A stretch of 50,805 nt of DNA from Providencia heimbachae ATCC 35613 (GCF_001655055.1 NZ_LXEW01000039.1:1-50805), one strand, 5' to 3'. Positions 1 through 10,141 are shown, numbered from the stretch's first letter. A program made the numbers and translations. The notes: generated by a model from the sequence alone, not told the origin.

Positions 1-76
1 CGGTTGTAGCATAGCCAAGAGAACTGCTAGAAATAAAAATTGCAGCGACCGTTGTCAGTAAAGATAAACGTTTCAT
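1..76 (-). CDS. exported protein, N-terminal fragment (cut by window edge)
   Basis: The reverse strand encodes a start codon at 74-76 followed by about 25 residues that read as a Sec signal peptide: MKRLSL, a hydrophobic run (LTTVAAIFI), then small residues SSSSLGYA, where signal peptidase I could cut. A strong ribosome binding site (CGGGGGTGG) lies just upstream. The gene runs off the left edge, so the mature protein and its function cannot be judged. It is probably periplasmic, outer-membrane or fimbrial, but that is only an inference from the signal peptide. Confidence 0.6.
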   Translation of the reverse strand, partial: MKRLSLLTTVAAIFISSSSLGYATT

Positions 77-528
77 AGTCCACCCCCGTAATTACACGTC
101 CACTATTTGATAGTGCATTTGTGTTCTCATATTGAGTGTAGTTCAAATTTTAATAATGCAAATTTAAATTTGAAGATAGACTTAATTATTATTCTTTTTC
201 TTAATTAACCGATTGATAGATAACAATATATTTTTAATTGGAAAGTTATTCGAATGATTGAGAAATTAGAGGGGGAGGATTTAATGAATTGTTTTTTTTG
301 TGTTTAATATTTAATTTTAGTTAATTATGACAAGTTAAATATATTTTAAAATTTAAATAAAGTTAAATTTAATTATGATTTATGTTGTTATATTACTTGT
401 CAATTTCTAATAAACCCTGATGTTGGCATCGATTACTCGAATAAAATGCGATGACCATGTGTTCTCATGCATCGAGATAGTCATGAAAACACATGATCAT
501 TAATTAATTCAAAATTTTCAGTATCAGT
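77..528. other. 452-bp AT-rich intergenic region
   Basis: No convincing gene is seen. The region must carry the promoter of the leftward exported-protein gene and the 3' end of the nitroreductase transcript. It is extremely AT-rich between about 130 and 410, which would suit a silenced or H-NS-bound control region. The only clear structure is the inverted repeat at 456-495. Confidence 0.5.
456..495. repeat. 14-bp inverted repeat downstream of nitroreductase gene
   Basis: Arms 456-469 (CATGTGTTCTCATG) and 482-495 (CATGAAAACACATG) are complementary at 13 of 14 positions around a 12-base spacer. It lies 33 bp past the stop of the leftward nitroreductase gene. No run of T follows on the minus strand, so it may be a weak terminator, an mRNA 3' stabiliser or a protein-binding palindrome. 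Confidence 0.5.
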
Positions 529-1128
529 TTATTTGAAAATTTTGAAGCGTACATCGTCATTCATGAAATCTTTATCGCCCGCAGGTTCATTAATTGAACC
601 GAATACCATTTGAGCACGTAATACCCAGTTTGCAGGGATATTCCATTCTTTTTGAACTTGGTTATCAATGAGTGGATTATAATGTTGTAGTGATGCGCCT
701 ACATTTTCTTGTGCTAATGCTGTCCAAACGGCAAATTGTGCAATACCACTTGCTTGTTCAGACCAAACAGGGAAGTTATCCGCATATAAAGGGAATTGCT
801 CCTGTAAGTTTGTGACAACATCAATGTCTTCAAAGAATAAAATTGAACCAGCACCAGCAGCAAAACTATCGATTTTTTGTGCTGTACCTTCAAAAGCTTG
901 CTCAGGAACAATGGCACGTAGCGTTTCTTTTACCATATTCCACAGTTTTTTATGTTCTGCTCCGAAAAGCACGACAACACGAGAAGTCTGTGAGTTAAAT
1001 GAAGATGGAGAATGCTTTACTGCTTCTTTAATTAATTTAGTCACGTGTTCTTCAGATACAGGTAATGCATCGCCGAGGTTATAAATTGTACGACGAGTTT
1101 TAATCATTTCGATAAATGCATTAGACAT
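529..1128 (-). CDS. nitroreductase family protein (Frm2-like)
   Basis: A 199-residue FMN-dependent nitroreductase-fold protein. The N-terminal TRR motif (residues 11-13) and the SPSSFNSQTSR segment (about 40-50) are the usual flavin-phosphate-binding positions of the family. The pattern resembles the short Frm2/HBN1-like branch, known from yeasts, lactobacilli and some proteobacteria, rather than NfsA or NfsB. Family members reduce nitroaromatics or quinones with NAD(P)H; the physiological substrate here is unknown. A good ribosome binding site (TAGGAGA) precedes the ATG. It stands alone on the minus strand. Identity as a nitroreductase is fairly sure; the subfamily is by-eye recognition. Confidence 0.85.
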   Translation of the reverse strand: MSNAFIEMIKTRRTIYNLGDALPVSEEHVTKLIKEAVKHSPSSFNSQTSRVVVLFGAEHKKLWNMVKETLRAIVPEQAFEGTAQKIDSFAAGAGSILFFEDIDVVTNLQEQFPLYADNFPVWSEQASGIAQFAVWTALAQENVGASLQHYNPLIDNQVQKEWNIPANWVLRAQMVFGSINEPAGDKDFMNDDVRFKIFK

Positions 1129-1439
1129 GTTTGTCTCCTAGCTTTTAGTTAGCGCACGGCATATTTTGGATAAATCTGAGAGGCCGCAGTTTTTTTGATA
1201 TCTCTTACTATAGCGAGCTAGGCCAAAAATCATAGAAAAAAAATTTAACGATAAGATTCAAATTTTTTCGTGTAGATTTGATTTTTATTATTATGTTTTA
1301 AATCAAATGGATATGAGTAAATTTATGTTGAGGGTAAAACAATTTTTACTGAAAGGAATAAGAATGATAAAAAGAAGAATAAAAATATTGAGTGAAAATT
1401 GCGGGATATTTAAGTATTTCCCGCAAAAGTTCAGTTATT
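1129..1439. other. 311-bp intergenic region
   Basis: It separates the nitroreductase start from the end of the MetQ-like gene. It should hold the nitroreductase promoter; no operator was recognised. The only structure seen is the terminator at 1401-1424. No coding potential was found. Confidence 0.5.
1401..1424 (-). terminator. probable terminator of metQ-like gene
   Basis: GCGGGA (1401-1406) pairs with TCCCGC (1419-1424). On the minus strand the hairpin is followed by AATTTTC. It lies 15 bp after the stop codon of the leftward lipoprotein gene. Confidence 0.6.
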
Positions 1440-2300
1440 TTAATTTAATTCGCTAATGTTTTTTGTTATTTGAATCTTCGTACCACCAAAATTATCATCA
1501 ATATATTTTTTGACTAATTCGCTATGATAGAGCTTCTCTAATTTGGCGAATTTAGGGTCATCTTTATTATCAGCTCTAACGACTAAAATATTGATATTAT
1601 TTTTAATACTGTCATCATTTTGTTCTCTAAATAAAGCATCCTTTAAAACATTCAATCCACCTTCTTGTGCCGCTGTATTTCCAATTACGGCGATATCAAC
1701 ATCAGGTAATGCTCTAGGACCATGTGCATATTTAATTTGTCTAAAAACTAATTCTTTTGGGCTATTGGTAATATCATTAATTGAGCCTGTAGCTTGGTTA
1801 AAATCAGGCTTTAAGACAATTAATTTTGCATTCTCTAGGAGTTTAAGCGCTCGAATATGATTTGCGGCATCATTAGGGATAGCAACGATGGCTTTATTGG
1901 GTAAGTCTGCCAGATTTTTGTGCTTTACGGAGTAGACACCCATCGGTTCAAAATAGGTTGTTGTGATGGCGACTAATTGATTATCGTGGTTTTTATTGAA
2001 ATCTTTTAAGAAGCCCCACGACTGGAACGCGTTTACATCAACGTCACCATCAATAGTTGCAACGTTAAGGGTGATACCATCATCAATGATTTTTACATCA
2101 ATATCTAAATTGGCATCTTTAGCACTTTGTGATCCTGCAATAAATTTCCAGATATCGGCATCACTCCCATGACTACCTACAATGATTTTTTGTTTAGAGG
2201 ATGTTTGATTAGCGGTTTTTTCAGTTGTATTTTCCTCTTGTGAACAGGCACTAAGAGTAGAAATAGACAAAGCTAATATTAATGCCGTTATTTTTTTCAT
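1440..2300 (-). CDS. MetQ/NlpA-family substrate-binding lipoprotein
   Basis: A 286-residue lipoprotein. The signal peptide ends in the lipobox LSAC, giving Cys19 as the lipidated residue, followed by a polar linker. The body carries family features: IIVGSHGSDADIW near the start of the mature domain, VNAFQSWGFLKDF, the turn AIPNDAANHIRALKLL, and a C-terminal YIDDNFGGTKIQ. MetQ proteins bind methionine (often the D-isomer) or related sulfur compounds for the MetNI ABC importer. No metN or metI gene is adjacent, so this is an orphan binding protein. It is divergent from a dioxygenase and a PLP sulfur-amino-acid enzyme, suggesting a common sulfur-compound substrate. Ligand is not known. Confidence 0.88.
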   Translation of the reverse strand: MKKITALILALSISTLSACSQEENTTEKTANQTSSKQKIIVGSHGSDADIWKFIAGSQSAKDANLDIDVKIIDDGITLNVATIDGDVDVNAFQSWGFLKDFNKNHDNQLVAITTTYFEPMGVYSVKHKNLADLPNKAIVAIPNDAANHIRALKLLENAKLIVLKPDFNQATGSINDITNSPKELVFRQIKYAHGPRALPDVDIAVIGNTAAQEGGLNVLKDALFREQNDDSIKNNINILVVRADNKDDPKFAKLEKLYHSELVKKYIDDNFGGTKIQITKNISELN

Positions 2301-2540
2301 TTTAAAATCTCATCTGTTATTTGTTTATCACATCTAATCAGATTGAAACTTATTTTTATAAATAATATTTAATTCGATTTTTGTTTTTTTTGTTATATGG
2401 ATAAAATAAATTTCCATGTGAATATTAGTTATATCGATATAGTTTTAAATTATTTTTAGGAATATAGAATGTGGTATTTAATCGTGTGTTAGGTACGTGA
2501 ATATTCATTCACTCATTTTATATGGTTAAAAGGATTAATT

Positions 2541-3575
2541 ATGTCGGTAACGCAATTGCCTATTATTGATTTAAATGAGTTAGATAACCCAGAAACTCGA
2601 GCTGATTTTTATAAAAAATTGCGATTTATTGCACGAGAAATTGGTTTTTTTTATTTGGTTGGCCATAATATTACGCCAGAAACAAGAGCTCAATTATTGG
2701 CTATTACAAAGCAATTTTTTGCTTTACCTAAATCGGAAAAAGAGAAAATTTCGATGAGCCATTCAAAGCATTTTCGTGGGTATACCGCCTCTACACAGGA
2801 AAGTACCCGTAATCAGCCTGACTTTCGTGAGCAAATTGATATTGGCGAGGAATTACCTGCTTTACAACTCACAGAACAAGATCCCATTTGGTTTAATTTA
2901 CAAGGGCCTAATCAGTGGCCTGAGGCACTTCCAGAACTTAAAACTCAAGCACTGGAATGGCAAAAAGAGATGAGAACAATTGCCGTTAAATTAATTAAAG
3001 CATTTCTTGTTGCATTAGAACTACCTGAAAATAGTTTTGAACAAGTTATCGCAGAACCGGCACAGCATTTATTAAAACTAATTCATTATCCAGCACGAGA
3101 AGATAATAATAGTGGAGAACAAGGAGTTGGTGCACATAAAGATGCGGGGATATTAACATTATTATGGCAAGATAATAGCGGTGGCTTGCAGGTAGAAACA
3201 GATAATGGTTGGATTGATGTTGAGCCATTAGAAAATGCATTTGTTGTTAATATTGGTGAAGTTTTCGAATTAGCGACGAATGGTTATTTACGGGCTAATA
3301 TTCATCAAGTTGTGAGAAGTAAAAACAGTGATTCACGATATTCAATCGCTTATTTTATTACCCCAAGTGTATTTGCAAATGAAGTACCGTTATTGCCACT
3401 TCCTTCTTATTTAGCTCAACAAGCATTAGGGCCAGACAGTGATCCACTTAATCCAATGTTTACCAATCTCGGAAAAAATGTCATTAAAGGTCGCCTGCGT
3501 TCACATCTATCGGTCACACAGCAATTTTATCCAAAGGAATATGAGCAAATAATGAATAACAGTAATATTCTATAA
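2541..3575 (+). CDS. isopenicillin N synthase-like 2-oxoglutarate/Fe(II) dioxygenase
   Basis: A 344-residue enzyme of the IPNS/gibberellin-oxidase type. The N-terminal DIOX_N-like part has LPIIDLNEL and REIGFFYLVGH. The double-stranded beta-helix carries the iron triad His199-x-Asp201 and His255, with Arg266-x-Ser268 (RYS) to bind the 2-oxoglutarate carboxylate. All expected metal ligands are present, so it should be active. Such enzymes hydroxylate, desaturate or oxidatively cleave small molecules; the substrate cannot be read from sequence. It is followed 41 bp later by a cystathionine gamma-synthase-family gene, probably in one transcript, and is divergent from the MetQ-like gene 240 bp away. 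An AGGA ribosome binding site precedes the ATG. Confidence 0.88.
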   Translation: MSVTQLPIIDLNELDNPETRADFYKKLRFIAREIGFFYLVGHNITPETRAQLLAITKQFFALPKSEKEKISMSHSKHFRGYTASTQESTRNQPDFREQIDIGEELPALQLTEQDPIWFNLQGPNQWPEALPELKTQALEWQKEMRTIAVKLIKAFLVALELPENSFEQVIAEPAQHLLKLIHYPAREDNNSGEQGVGAHKDAGILTLLWQDNSGGLQVETDNGWIDVEPLENAFVVNIGEVFELATNGYLRANIHQVVRSKNSDSRYSIAYFITPSVFANEVPLLPLPSYLAQQALGPDSDPLNPMFTNLGKNVIKGRLRSHLSVTQQFYPKEYEQIMNNSNIL

Positions 3576-3616
3576 CCGAATAAATAATCTTGATAAAAAA
3601 TAGTTGGAGCTCACGG

Positions 3617-4900
3617 ATGTCAGATAAAAGTGATAAAAAAGATTTAAATGGAAGAGAATTATCCCCAGAAACATTAATGATGAGCTATGGATACGATCCA
3701 CAGTTATCCGAGGGATCAATTAAACCACCTGTATTCCTGACCTCAACCTTTGTATTTAAGACGGCTCAAGAAGGGAAAGATTTTTTTAATTTAGTGAGTG
3801 GACGCACGCAAGCACCTAATAACCAAAAACAAGGTTTGGTTTACTCACGTTTTAATCATCCAAATAGCGAAATTGTTGAAGATAGGTTGGCATTGTACGA
3901 GGGCGCTCAAAGTGCCGCTATTTTTTCATCAGGGATGTCTGCGATTACGACAGCATTAATGGGGGTGTTAAAACCTGGAGATGTACTTCTGCATTCACAG
4001 CCTTTGTACGGTGGAACTGAAACACTATTTTTAAATACACTAACACGGTTTGGAATTACGTCGGTTCCATTCCAGAATGGGTGTGATTTAGAATCTATTA
4101 TTGATATTGCTGATCGCATTGGCGATGAGCAAAAAATAGCGGCTATTTATATTGAAACACCATCTAATCCACTGAATACAATCGTGGATATCCAATTACT
4201 TAGCCAAGCTGCGAAGATAATCGGCAAAAAACAGGGAGGAGAAGCGCCGTTGTTAGTTTGTGATAACACGTTGTTAGGGCCTATCTTCCAAAAACCGATC
4301 TCACTCGGTGCGGACTTAAGTGTGTACTCACTGACTAAATATGTGGGTGGGCATTCTGATTTAGTTGCTGGAGCCGTCATCGGTAGCCAAGAACTGATTA
4401 AAAAAGTGAAGGCTCAGCGTAATGCAATCGGTACCCAGCTTGATCCTCATTCAAGTTGGATGCTGGGGCGTTCATTAGAGACACTGCAACTTCGTATGGA
4501 AAAAGCCAATGATAACGCCACAATATTAGCTAATTACCTCCACCAACACCCTAAAGTGAGCAAAGTGCATTTCCCTGAATTTTTACCGAAAGAGAGTGTG
4601 GAATTTCAGGTTTATCAAAAACAATGTTCAGGTGCCGGTTCAACATTTTCAATTAATGTCGGCGAAAGTGAGGCGGATGCATTTCGCTTTTTAGATAATT
4701 TAGCGTTGTTTAAATTAGCAGTCAGTTTGGGGGGAACGGAATCATTGGCGAGCCATCCTGCATCGACAACCCATTCGGGTGTTGCTCAACCGGTTCGCCA
4801 AAAAATAGGTATTGCCGATAATTTAGTGCGTTTATCTATCGGTATAGAAAATGTCGACGATCTTAAATATGCATTAGAATTGGCGTTAGATGCTGTTTAA
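3617..4900 (+). CDS. cystathionine gamma-synthase family PLP enzyme
   Basis: A fold-type I PLP enzyme of the Cys/Met metabolism family (427 residues). Visible motifs: YSRFNHPN (phosphate-binding Tyr-Ser-Arg region), IFSSGMSAIT, YGGTE, ETPSNP, and SLTKYVGGHSD with the PLP lysine at about residue 241. Relatives include cystathionine gamma-synthase, cystathionine lyases and methionine gamma-lyase; family membership is certain but the reaction is not. An upstream TTG at 3590 is in frame, but ATG at 3617 has GGAG eight bases before it and fits the family start better. A stretch near residues 60-70 (SGRTQAPNNQKQG) looks longer than in canonical enzymes. Coupling with the preceding dioxygenase suggests C-S bond chemistry on a modified sulfur amino acid; this is inference. 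Confidence 0.88.
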   Translation: MSDKSDKKDLNGRELSPETLMMSYGYDPQLSEGSIKPPVFLTSTFVFKTAQEGKDFFNLVSGRTQAPNNQKQGLVYSRFNHPNSEIVEDRLALYEGAQSAAIFSSGMSAITTALMGVLKPGDVLLHSQPLYGGTETLFLNTLTRFGITSVPFQNGCDLESIIDIADRIGDEQKIAAIYIETPSNPLNTIVDIQLLSQAAKIIGKKQGGEAPLLVCDNTLLGPIFQKPISLGADLSVYSLTKYVGGHSDLVAGAVIGSQELIKKVKAQRNAIGTQLDPHSSWMLGRSLETLQLRMEKANDNATILANYLHQHPKVSKVHFPEFLPKESVEFQVYQKQCSGAGSTFSINVGESEADAFRFLDNLALFKLAVSLGGTESLASHPASTTHSGVAQPVRQKIGIADNLVRLSIGIENVDDLKYALELALDAV

Positions 4901-4913
4901 CCGATAACGGGCT

Positions 4914-4941
4914 GTGGCAGAGTGATGAAAGCCTCTGCCAC
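4914..4941. terminator. bidirectional hairpin between convergent genes
   Basis: GTGGCAGAG (4914-4922) and CTCTGCCAC (4933-4941) form a perfect 9-bp stem between the converging PLP-enzyme gene and sbcC. T-tracts are poor on both sides, so termination is inferred from position. Confidence 0.6.
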
Positions 4942-4949
4942 TTATTGCG

Positions 4950-7900
4950 TTAATTAACGCGATACTGTGCAGGAAGTTCGCTGAAGCCAAGGCCATTGGC
5001 TTTTTTAACGGGAATTTGCACTGGGATACGCTCTTTCATTGCTTCCACATGGCTGATCACCCCGATCGTTTTGCCAGAAGCATTTAGACTTTCTAATGCA
5101 TCGAGCGCGATATCTAACGTTTCTGCGTCTAATGTTCCAAAGCCTTCATCGAGGAAAAGTGATTCTAACTGCGTTCGGTTACTTACCATATCCGAAAGTG
5201 CCAGAGCTAACGCGAGACTCACTAAGAAGCTTTCACCGCCCGATAATGTCTTGATGTCGCGAATACTATCGGCTTGCCAACTATCAATCACTTGAAGCTC
5301 CAGATTAGCTTGATGGCTGCGTTGAAGTAGATAACGTCCATGCAGCTTATCGAGCTGTTGATTAGCTAAAGAAACCAGACAATCTAGTGTTAAACCTTGT
5401 GCATAGCGGCGGAATTTATCCCCTTCCGCTGAGCCAATCAATGTACTGAGATAACTCCAATCATCATAGTTGAGCTGGCCTTTTTCAATTTCTTGCAGTA
5501 AATCTCGTTGTTGATGGCGTTGTTGTTTGTCGGTTTCTAATTGGCTGATAATTCGACCTTGCTGTTGATTAAGCTCTTTTATTTCGTTATCAAATAGGGC
5601 GATAGAATGCTGAATTTGTTCTTCGGCGATATTCACAAAGTCATCAAGGCGATTTTGCTCATGGGAAGTGAGCGCAAGTAAACCTTCTTTATGGCGAGTT
5701 TTACTTTGTATTAGAATTTCACTTACCTTTTGTTTTAATTGCTCTAGTTGTGTTTTTTCTTCAGGATCGAGTAATGCATCAAGGAAGGCCTGCTGTGAAT
5801 CGAATGGGCTAAGTTGTAATGCTTGATTAAATTGCGCTTGGGTATTTGCTAATAATTGGCTTGTTTTTTCTATTGATTCAACTAATTCTTGGTGGCTACC
5901 ATTGAGCACAGCGATCGTTTTTTCAACATCATTTATTTGTTTTGTCGATAATTCGAGCGCTTGTGCAAGCTGGGTTTGTTGCACTTGCATGCGCTCAATA
6001 AATTGGCTTACCTGATGCCCTTCAAGCAACGTTTGACGATGGGTTTGTTTTTGCAGTAGTTCAGTATTTGTTTGCCGTTGCTGCTGTTTTATCGCAATAA
6101 GCTGTTGATCAAGCTGATTCTTTTGCACAATTTCCGCTTTCAATGTGGCATGATCCACTGCTATTTTTTGTGCTAAATTTTGAGCCGAAATTTTTTGCGT
6201 TTGATAAAGCTGGCTACGCTGCTCAATGCTATCGAACCAGACATCAAATAAGCCATTTTCAGGTAAGACTAAATTGAATTGTGCCAGTGAAGCCTGTAAT
6301 TGTGCAGTTTGTTCATTTTTACGTTGCTGTTGTTGCGCTTTTACTTTCTCTATTTCATTGAGTTGCTGAACGTTATATTTAAGGCGTTCATTCAGTAGCT
6401 CTAAAGCGGATTGTTGCTGTTTACACTGTGTTTCTTTCTCTCGTAGCTTATCTTTAGTTTGTTGGTAATGTCGTTCTAATGTAATGAAATCATGAATGAT
6501 CTTCTGCTGGGTAGCGAGTTGCGATTGCAAATCAGAAAGCAGTAAATCAACAGCTTGTTCATTTTTAGCAAGTTCAGGGGTAAGCGCTTGTTGGCAGGTA
6601 TCATGCCATTTTTGATTCAGGTTGTTAGATTGCTCAGCGAGCTCGGACTTTAGCTGTAAATTTTCATCTAGGCGTAGCTGGTTATTTTGTAAAGCAGACT
6701 TCTGTTCGGATAGCTGTTGCTTATCCTTTTCTAGCTGTTCTGTTAATTCTTTCAGCTTTTGCTGGGTACTGGTTGGTTTTATGCCTTGATACGCTTCAAC
6801 CGCAGGATGCTGATGAGAGCCGCATAATGGGCATGGTGAACCTTCAACTAACTGTTGGCGCTCCATTTCTAAGCTAACGATTTTTTGTTCTAGCTGGAGG
6901 CGCACGGTCACATCGTGAATATGGGGTTCTAATTTATCGATATTCGCTTGAATGATTGCCGTATCATTTTGGTTTTTTGCGATTGCATCCGCGAGCAATT
7001 GTTGCTGTTTTATTTGTTTTAGGGATTGTGTCTGCAGAGTTTCAAATTGTGACAAAATAAACGGCAGTAATTGTGCCGATTGTAGCCTTGTTTGAAGCGG
7101 TAAGATGGATTGATTGAGAATATCAATATTTTGTTTTTCTTGATTATTTTTATATTCAGCCTCTGTTTTAGCCAATGTAGCGGTGTCTTGGGCTAAAGCA
7201 GTTTGTAGCAGAGCTAATTGCGCCGATTTATCCTGCTGCTGCTGTTGTAATTGTGTTTGCTCATCAGTCAATTTTTGCTGCTTTTGATCCGTTTCCTCAA
7301 GCTGAATTGCTAACTCATTAAGGTAGTGACCTTGTTGCTTCCAACGTCCTAATAACGCATTGATTTCAGCATCTTTTTGATTTTTTTCTAAGAAAGTATT
7401 GAGCTGTTGTAATTGTGTATCAGATTGATGGATCTGATTTTCAATCTCACTGACGATCTGCTGCTTTTGGTCATATTCAGATTGCAAGCGTGTCACTTGT
7501 TTGGCAAGTTCGCTAGATTGCATTGTCAGGTTAGCGATTTGGTTGTCTAAAGGGCGAACTTCACTATCAATCAGTGCATGCTGCTGCTGCATATAAACTG
7601 AAAATTTTGTATTTTCGTTGTGCGTGTTCTGCTGCTGAATTTTAAGTGGCTCAAGTTTTTTTTGTGCCTCTTCCCGTGCTTGCTGAACGAATTTTTGTTT
7701 TTCAGTTTGTTCCGCAAAAGCTTGCTGCTGCCGTAAAACGTCTTGCCATAAAGGGCGTAAAGCCTCTGCGGGGGAACTGTCGGCTAATTTTTTTAAGCTT
7801 GGCTGAGCCGCTTGAAAGTCATGCTCCGATTTTTGTAATTCAAGGTGTAATTGTTGTAACCGCTCAGTGAGTTGATGGTGTTGTTGGTACCAATTCATCG

Positions 7901-8633
7901 CTTGCTGATAGGTGTTTTTTTTATGATCCGTCAGTGTTTCTTGTTGAGCTAATTCTGTTTGTTTTTCTAATAGCGCTTGATGCTCAGATTCAGTGAGTAA
8001 ATTAATACTTTGCGCCCTAGCTTTGAGTAAATCGAGTTCGTTTTTAACTTGTTTGTGCTGGTTATAAATATAAATTGATATTTGGCTATAGATTTCGGTT
8101 CCGGTGATCTCTTCCAACAGGTCTGCGCGTTCTTTTTCTTTGGCATTTAAAAAGGCGTCAAACTCCCCCTGAGAAAGTAAAATAGATTTGGTAAAACGGC
8201 CAAAATCTAATCCGGTAATTTGGGCGATAAGATCGCGAATTTCGGTGACTTTAACCGCCAATATCTGCCCATCAGCCACATTAGCAAGTTCAGCCTTAGG
8301 TTGCTGCAGGTTCCCATCAGGTTTACCTCCGGCGCGGCGCTGGCTCCAAAATGCACGATACGCAATACCTTTCACTTCAAATTCAACTTCGGCCAAACAT
8401 TCTCCCGTATGGCGAGTCATCAGTTCGTTTTGGCTAGCTGAAATGGGCCCTAAGCGCGGTGTTTGGTGGTATAGCGCAAGGCAAATCGCATCGAGTAAAG
8501 TGGTTTTACCCGCACCCGTCGCCCCAGTAATGGCAAATAACCCTTGGCTAGCAAAAGGTTCCTGCGTGAAATCAATCTTCCATTCGCCTTTGAGGGAGTT
8601 AATGTTTTTCAGGCGTAGACTTAGAATTTTCAT
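4950..8633 (-). CDS. sbcC: SbcC, ATPase subunit of the SbcCD nuclease
   Basis: A 1227-residue Rad50/SMC-like protein that with SbcD cleaves DNA hairpins and processes blocked double-strand ends in the cytoplasm. Walker [10 protein letters not shown] is at residues 37-45. Long glutamine-rich coiled coils flank the zinc hook CPLC (Cys601 and Cys604). The C-terminal ABC signature [19 protein letters not shown] and Walker [12 protein letters not shown] are intact. Length is somewhat above the roughly 1050 of E. coli SbcC, the extra residues lying in the coiled coil. Its start overlaps the sbcD stop by 4 bp, implying translational coupling. Confidence 0.97.
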   Translation of the reverse strand: MKILSLRLKNINSLKGEWKIDFTQEPFASQGLFAITGATGAGKTTLLDAICLALYHQTPRLGPISASQNELMTRHTGECLAEVEFEVKGIAYRAFWSQRRAGGKPDGNLQQPKAELANVADGQILAVKVTEIRDLIAQITGLDFGRFTKSILLSQGEFDAFLNAKEKERADLLEEITGTEIYSQISIYIYNQHKQVKNELDLLKARAQSINLLTESEHQALLEKQTELAQQETLTDHKKNTYQQAMNWYQQHHQLTERLQQLHLELQKSEHDFQAAQPSLKKLADSSPAEALRPLWQDVLRQQQAFAEQTEKQKFVQQAREEAQKKLEPLKIQQQNTHNENTKFSVYMQQQHALIDSEVRPLDNQIANLTMQSSELAKQVTRLQSEYDQKQQIVSEIENQIHQSDTQLQQLNTFLEKNQKDAEINALLGRWKQQGHYLNELAIQLEETDQKQQKLTDEQTQLQQQQQDKSAQLALLQTALAQDTATLAKTEAEYKNNQEKQNIDILNQSILPLQTRLQSAQLLPFILSQFETLQTQSLKQIKQQQLLADAIAKNQNDTAIIQANIDKLEPHIHDVTVRLQLEQKIVSLEMERQQLVEGSPCPLCGSHQHPAVEAYQGIKPTSTQQKLKELTEQLEKDKQQLSEQKSALQNNQLRLDENLQLKSELAEQSNNLNQKWHDTCQQALTPELAKNEQAVDLLLSDLQSQLATQQKIIHDFITLERHYQQTKDKLREKETQCKQQQSALELLNERLKYNVQQLNEIEKVKAQQQQRKNEQTAQLQASLAQFNLVLPENGLFDVWFDSIEQRSQLYQTQKISAQNLAQKIAVDHATLKAEIVQKNQLDQQLIAIKQQQRQTNTELLQKQTHRQTLLEGHQVSQFIERMQVQQTQLAQALELSTKQINDVEKTIAVLNGSHQELVESIEKTSQLLANTQAQFNQALQLSPFDSQQAFLDALLDPEEKTQLEQLKQKVSEILIQSKTRHKEGLLALTSHEQNRLDDFVNIAEEQIQHSIALFDNEIKELNQQQGRIISQLETDKQQRHQQRDLLQEIEKGQLNYDDWSYLSTLIGSAEGDKFRRYAQGLTLDCLVSLANQQLDKLHGRYLLQRSHQANLELQVIDSWQADSIRDIKTLSGGESFLVSLALALALSDMVSNRTQLESLFLDEGFGTLDAETLDIALDALESLNASGKTIGVISHVEAMKERIPVQIPVKKANGLGFSELPAQYRVN

Positions 8634-9850
8634 GCTTGCCCCTCTTGCTCTGAACGTAATGCGTCAAAAGATTGCTTGAACAGCTGTTTCAAGCGCTGTT
8701 CTCGGTCAGTATCGTCAAGTGATTCTTCTGCGAGACGGCGTAGGAATACCTCCTCAGCGGTGAGTTCATTTAAGCTTTCATTCGGGAGTACATCGAGTTT
8801 CCCTTGTCTTTGTTTGCGTGCTCGGCGCAGTAAAACAACTTCAACGGGCAATGTTTCGGTCAAGGTTTCGATGCGTTGTTGAATATCTGCAAGGTAGTCT
8901 TGAGAGGCGACTTCGATATCCAGCCAAACCGGTTTTTCACCCTGATAATCACGGCAAACTTCCAACTGTTGTTGAATCTCTTGTAATGACCCTTTGATAC
9001 TTTGTAATGGTTGGGAAATCGGGATTGTTAACGGCGTAACTTCCGTTAAGGCGCTGCCATTAAATTCAACTAAACAAACACTTTTGGGTTGTTGAGCCTC
9101 ATCAAAGCTGAGGGCAATGGGTGAGCCACAGTAGCGAATATGGTGCTGCCCACCAATTATTTGTGGGCGATGAATATGGCCAAGCGCAATATAGTCAGCT
9201 GGGGGGAATGCACCGGATGGAAACGCATCGAGTGTACCAATATAGATATCACGCACAGAGTCAGTCAACGCGGCACCGATGACGGTTAAATGGCCGGTAG
9301 CAATGATGGGAATATCTAAACCAAGCGCATTTCTTTGCTCGACGGCAAGTTGGTAACTTGCTTGATAATAATTGTGGATGGCAGTTTGTAGCGATAGCTG
9401 TTTTTCTTCAATACTCTGACCTGCAACACTCAGTTGAATATCACGAGGGCGTAGAAATGGGATCGCGCAAACTAGGCCATTGGGCTGTTTTTGTTTGTCG
9501 GTTAGCGTAATGACGTTGGGTTCTACCCCAGAAGTGATCACGTTTGTATTGAGGTAAGTTAGTAGTGAACTGGATTCATTTAGGACAGAAACAGAATCAT
9601 GATTGCCACTTAAAATGACTAATTGGCATCCGGTTTTTTGCAAATCAACAATAAATTTATTATATAGCTCACGTGCATAGCTCGGTGGTGAGCCGGTATC
9701 AAAAATATCGCCAGCGACAATCACGGCACTGACTTGGTGTAGAGTGACTTGCTCAATTAGCCAATTTAAAAAGTGTTGGTGCTCAGCTGCACGGCTTTTC
9801 GTAAAAAAATACTGGCCAAGATGCCAGTCGGAAGTATGAATAATACGCAT
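8630..9850 (-). CDS. sbcD: SbcD, nuclease subunit of SbcCD
   Basis: A 406-residue Mre11-type metallophosphoesterase. The metal-binding motifs are in order: HTSDWHLGQ (Asp7, His9), GDIFD, LSGNHDS, a GHLT segment and GHIH. It forms a complex with SbcC and cuts DNA hairpins and protein-blocked ends with Mn2+. It is first in the sbcDC operon, preceded by AGGAAA, and overlaps sbcC by 4 bp. The C-terminal tail is charged and probably binds the base of the SbcC coiled coil. It is divergent from phoB across 291 bp, the same arrangement as in E. coli. Confidence 0.97.
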   Translation of the reverse strand: MRIIHTSDWHLGQYFFTKSRAAEHQHFLNWLIEQVTLHQVSAVIVAGDIFDTGSPPSYARELYNKFIVDLQKTGCQLVILSGNHDSVSVLNESSSLLTYLNTNVITSGVEPNVITLTDKQKQPNGLVCAIPFLRPRDIQLSVAGQSIEEKQLSLQTAIHNYYQASYQLAVEQRNALGLDIPIIATGHLTVIGAALTDSVRDIYIGTLDAFPSGAFPPADYIALGHIHRPQIIGGQHHIRYCGSPIALSFDEAQQPKSVCLVEFNGSALTEVTPLTIPISQPLQSIKGSLQEIQQQLEVCRDYQGEKPVWLDIEVASQDYLADIQQRIETLTETLPVEVVLLRRARKQRQGKLDVLPNESLNELTAEEVFLRRLAEESLDDTDREQRLKQLFKQSFDALRSEQEGQA

Positions 9851-10066
9851 GCGCTGTCATTTCCTGTGATTGTGCCACAATTAACGGTATGAATATTCTG
9901 AATATCAGTATACCTCATCATGCTGATGCAATGGATAATGCGCGCTAAATTGTTGCAGAATTAAGATGAAGAATGTTTTTATGACATAGCGAAAAGGTCG
10001 GTTTATATTTCACTTAGATGACAATTTATCGTTAATATAGAGAATAATCGCGATTATGACGATTGG

Positions 10067-10095
10067 TATTCATAATTCTGTCATAAAAGTGACGC
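10067..10095 (+). promoter_or_regulatory. Pho box and phoB promoter
   Basis: Two phased PhoB-binding repeats are visible: TATTCATAATT then CTGTCATAAAAGTGACGC (from 10078), a close match to the Pho box pattern CTGTCATAWAWCTGTCAY. A -10 hexamer CATAAT sits at 10095-10100. As at the E. coli phoB promoter, the Pho box replaces the -35 element, so PhoB~P should autoactivate the operon under phosphate starvation. Confidence 0.85.
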
Positions 10096-10141
10096 ATAAT
10101 GCCTTCACATTAAATATATCCTCTTATTTACAGGAACAATC

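Noticed and set aside
2301-2540. MetJ operator search in the metQ/dioxygenase divergent gap
   Set aside because: No tandem AGACGTCT-like boxes were seen, so methionine repression cannot be claimed.
8188-8679. Long antisense frames inside sbcC
   Set aside because: They are shadows of the strongly conserved SbcC/SbcD coding sequence with no independent signals.
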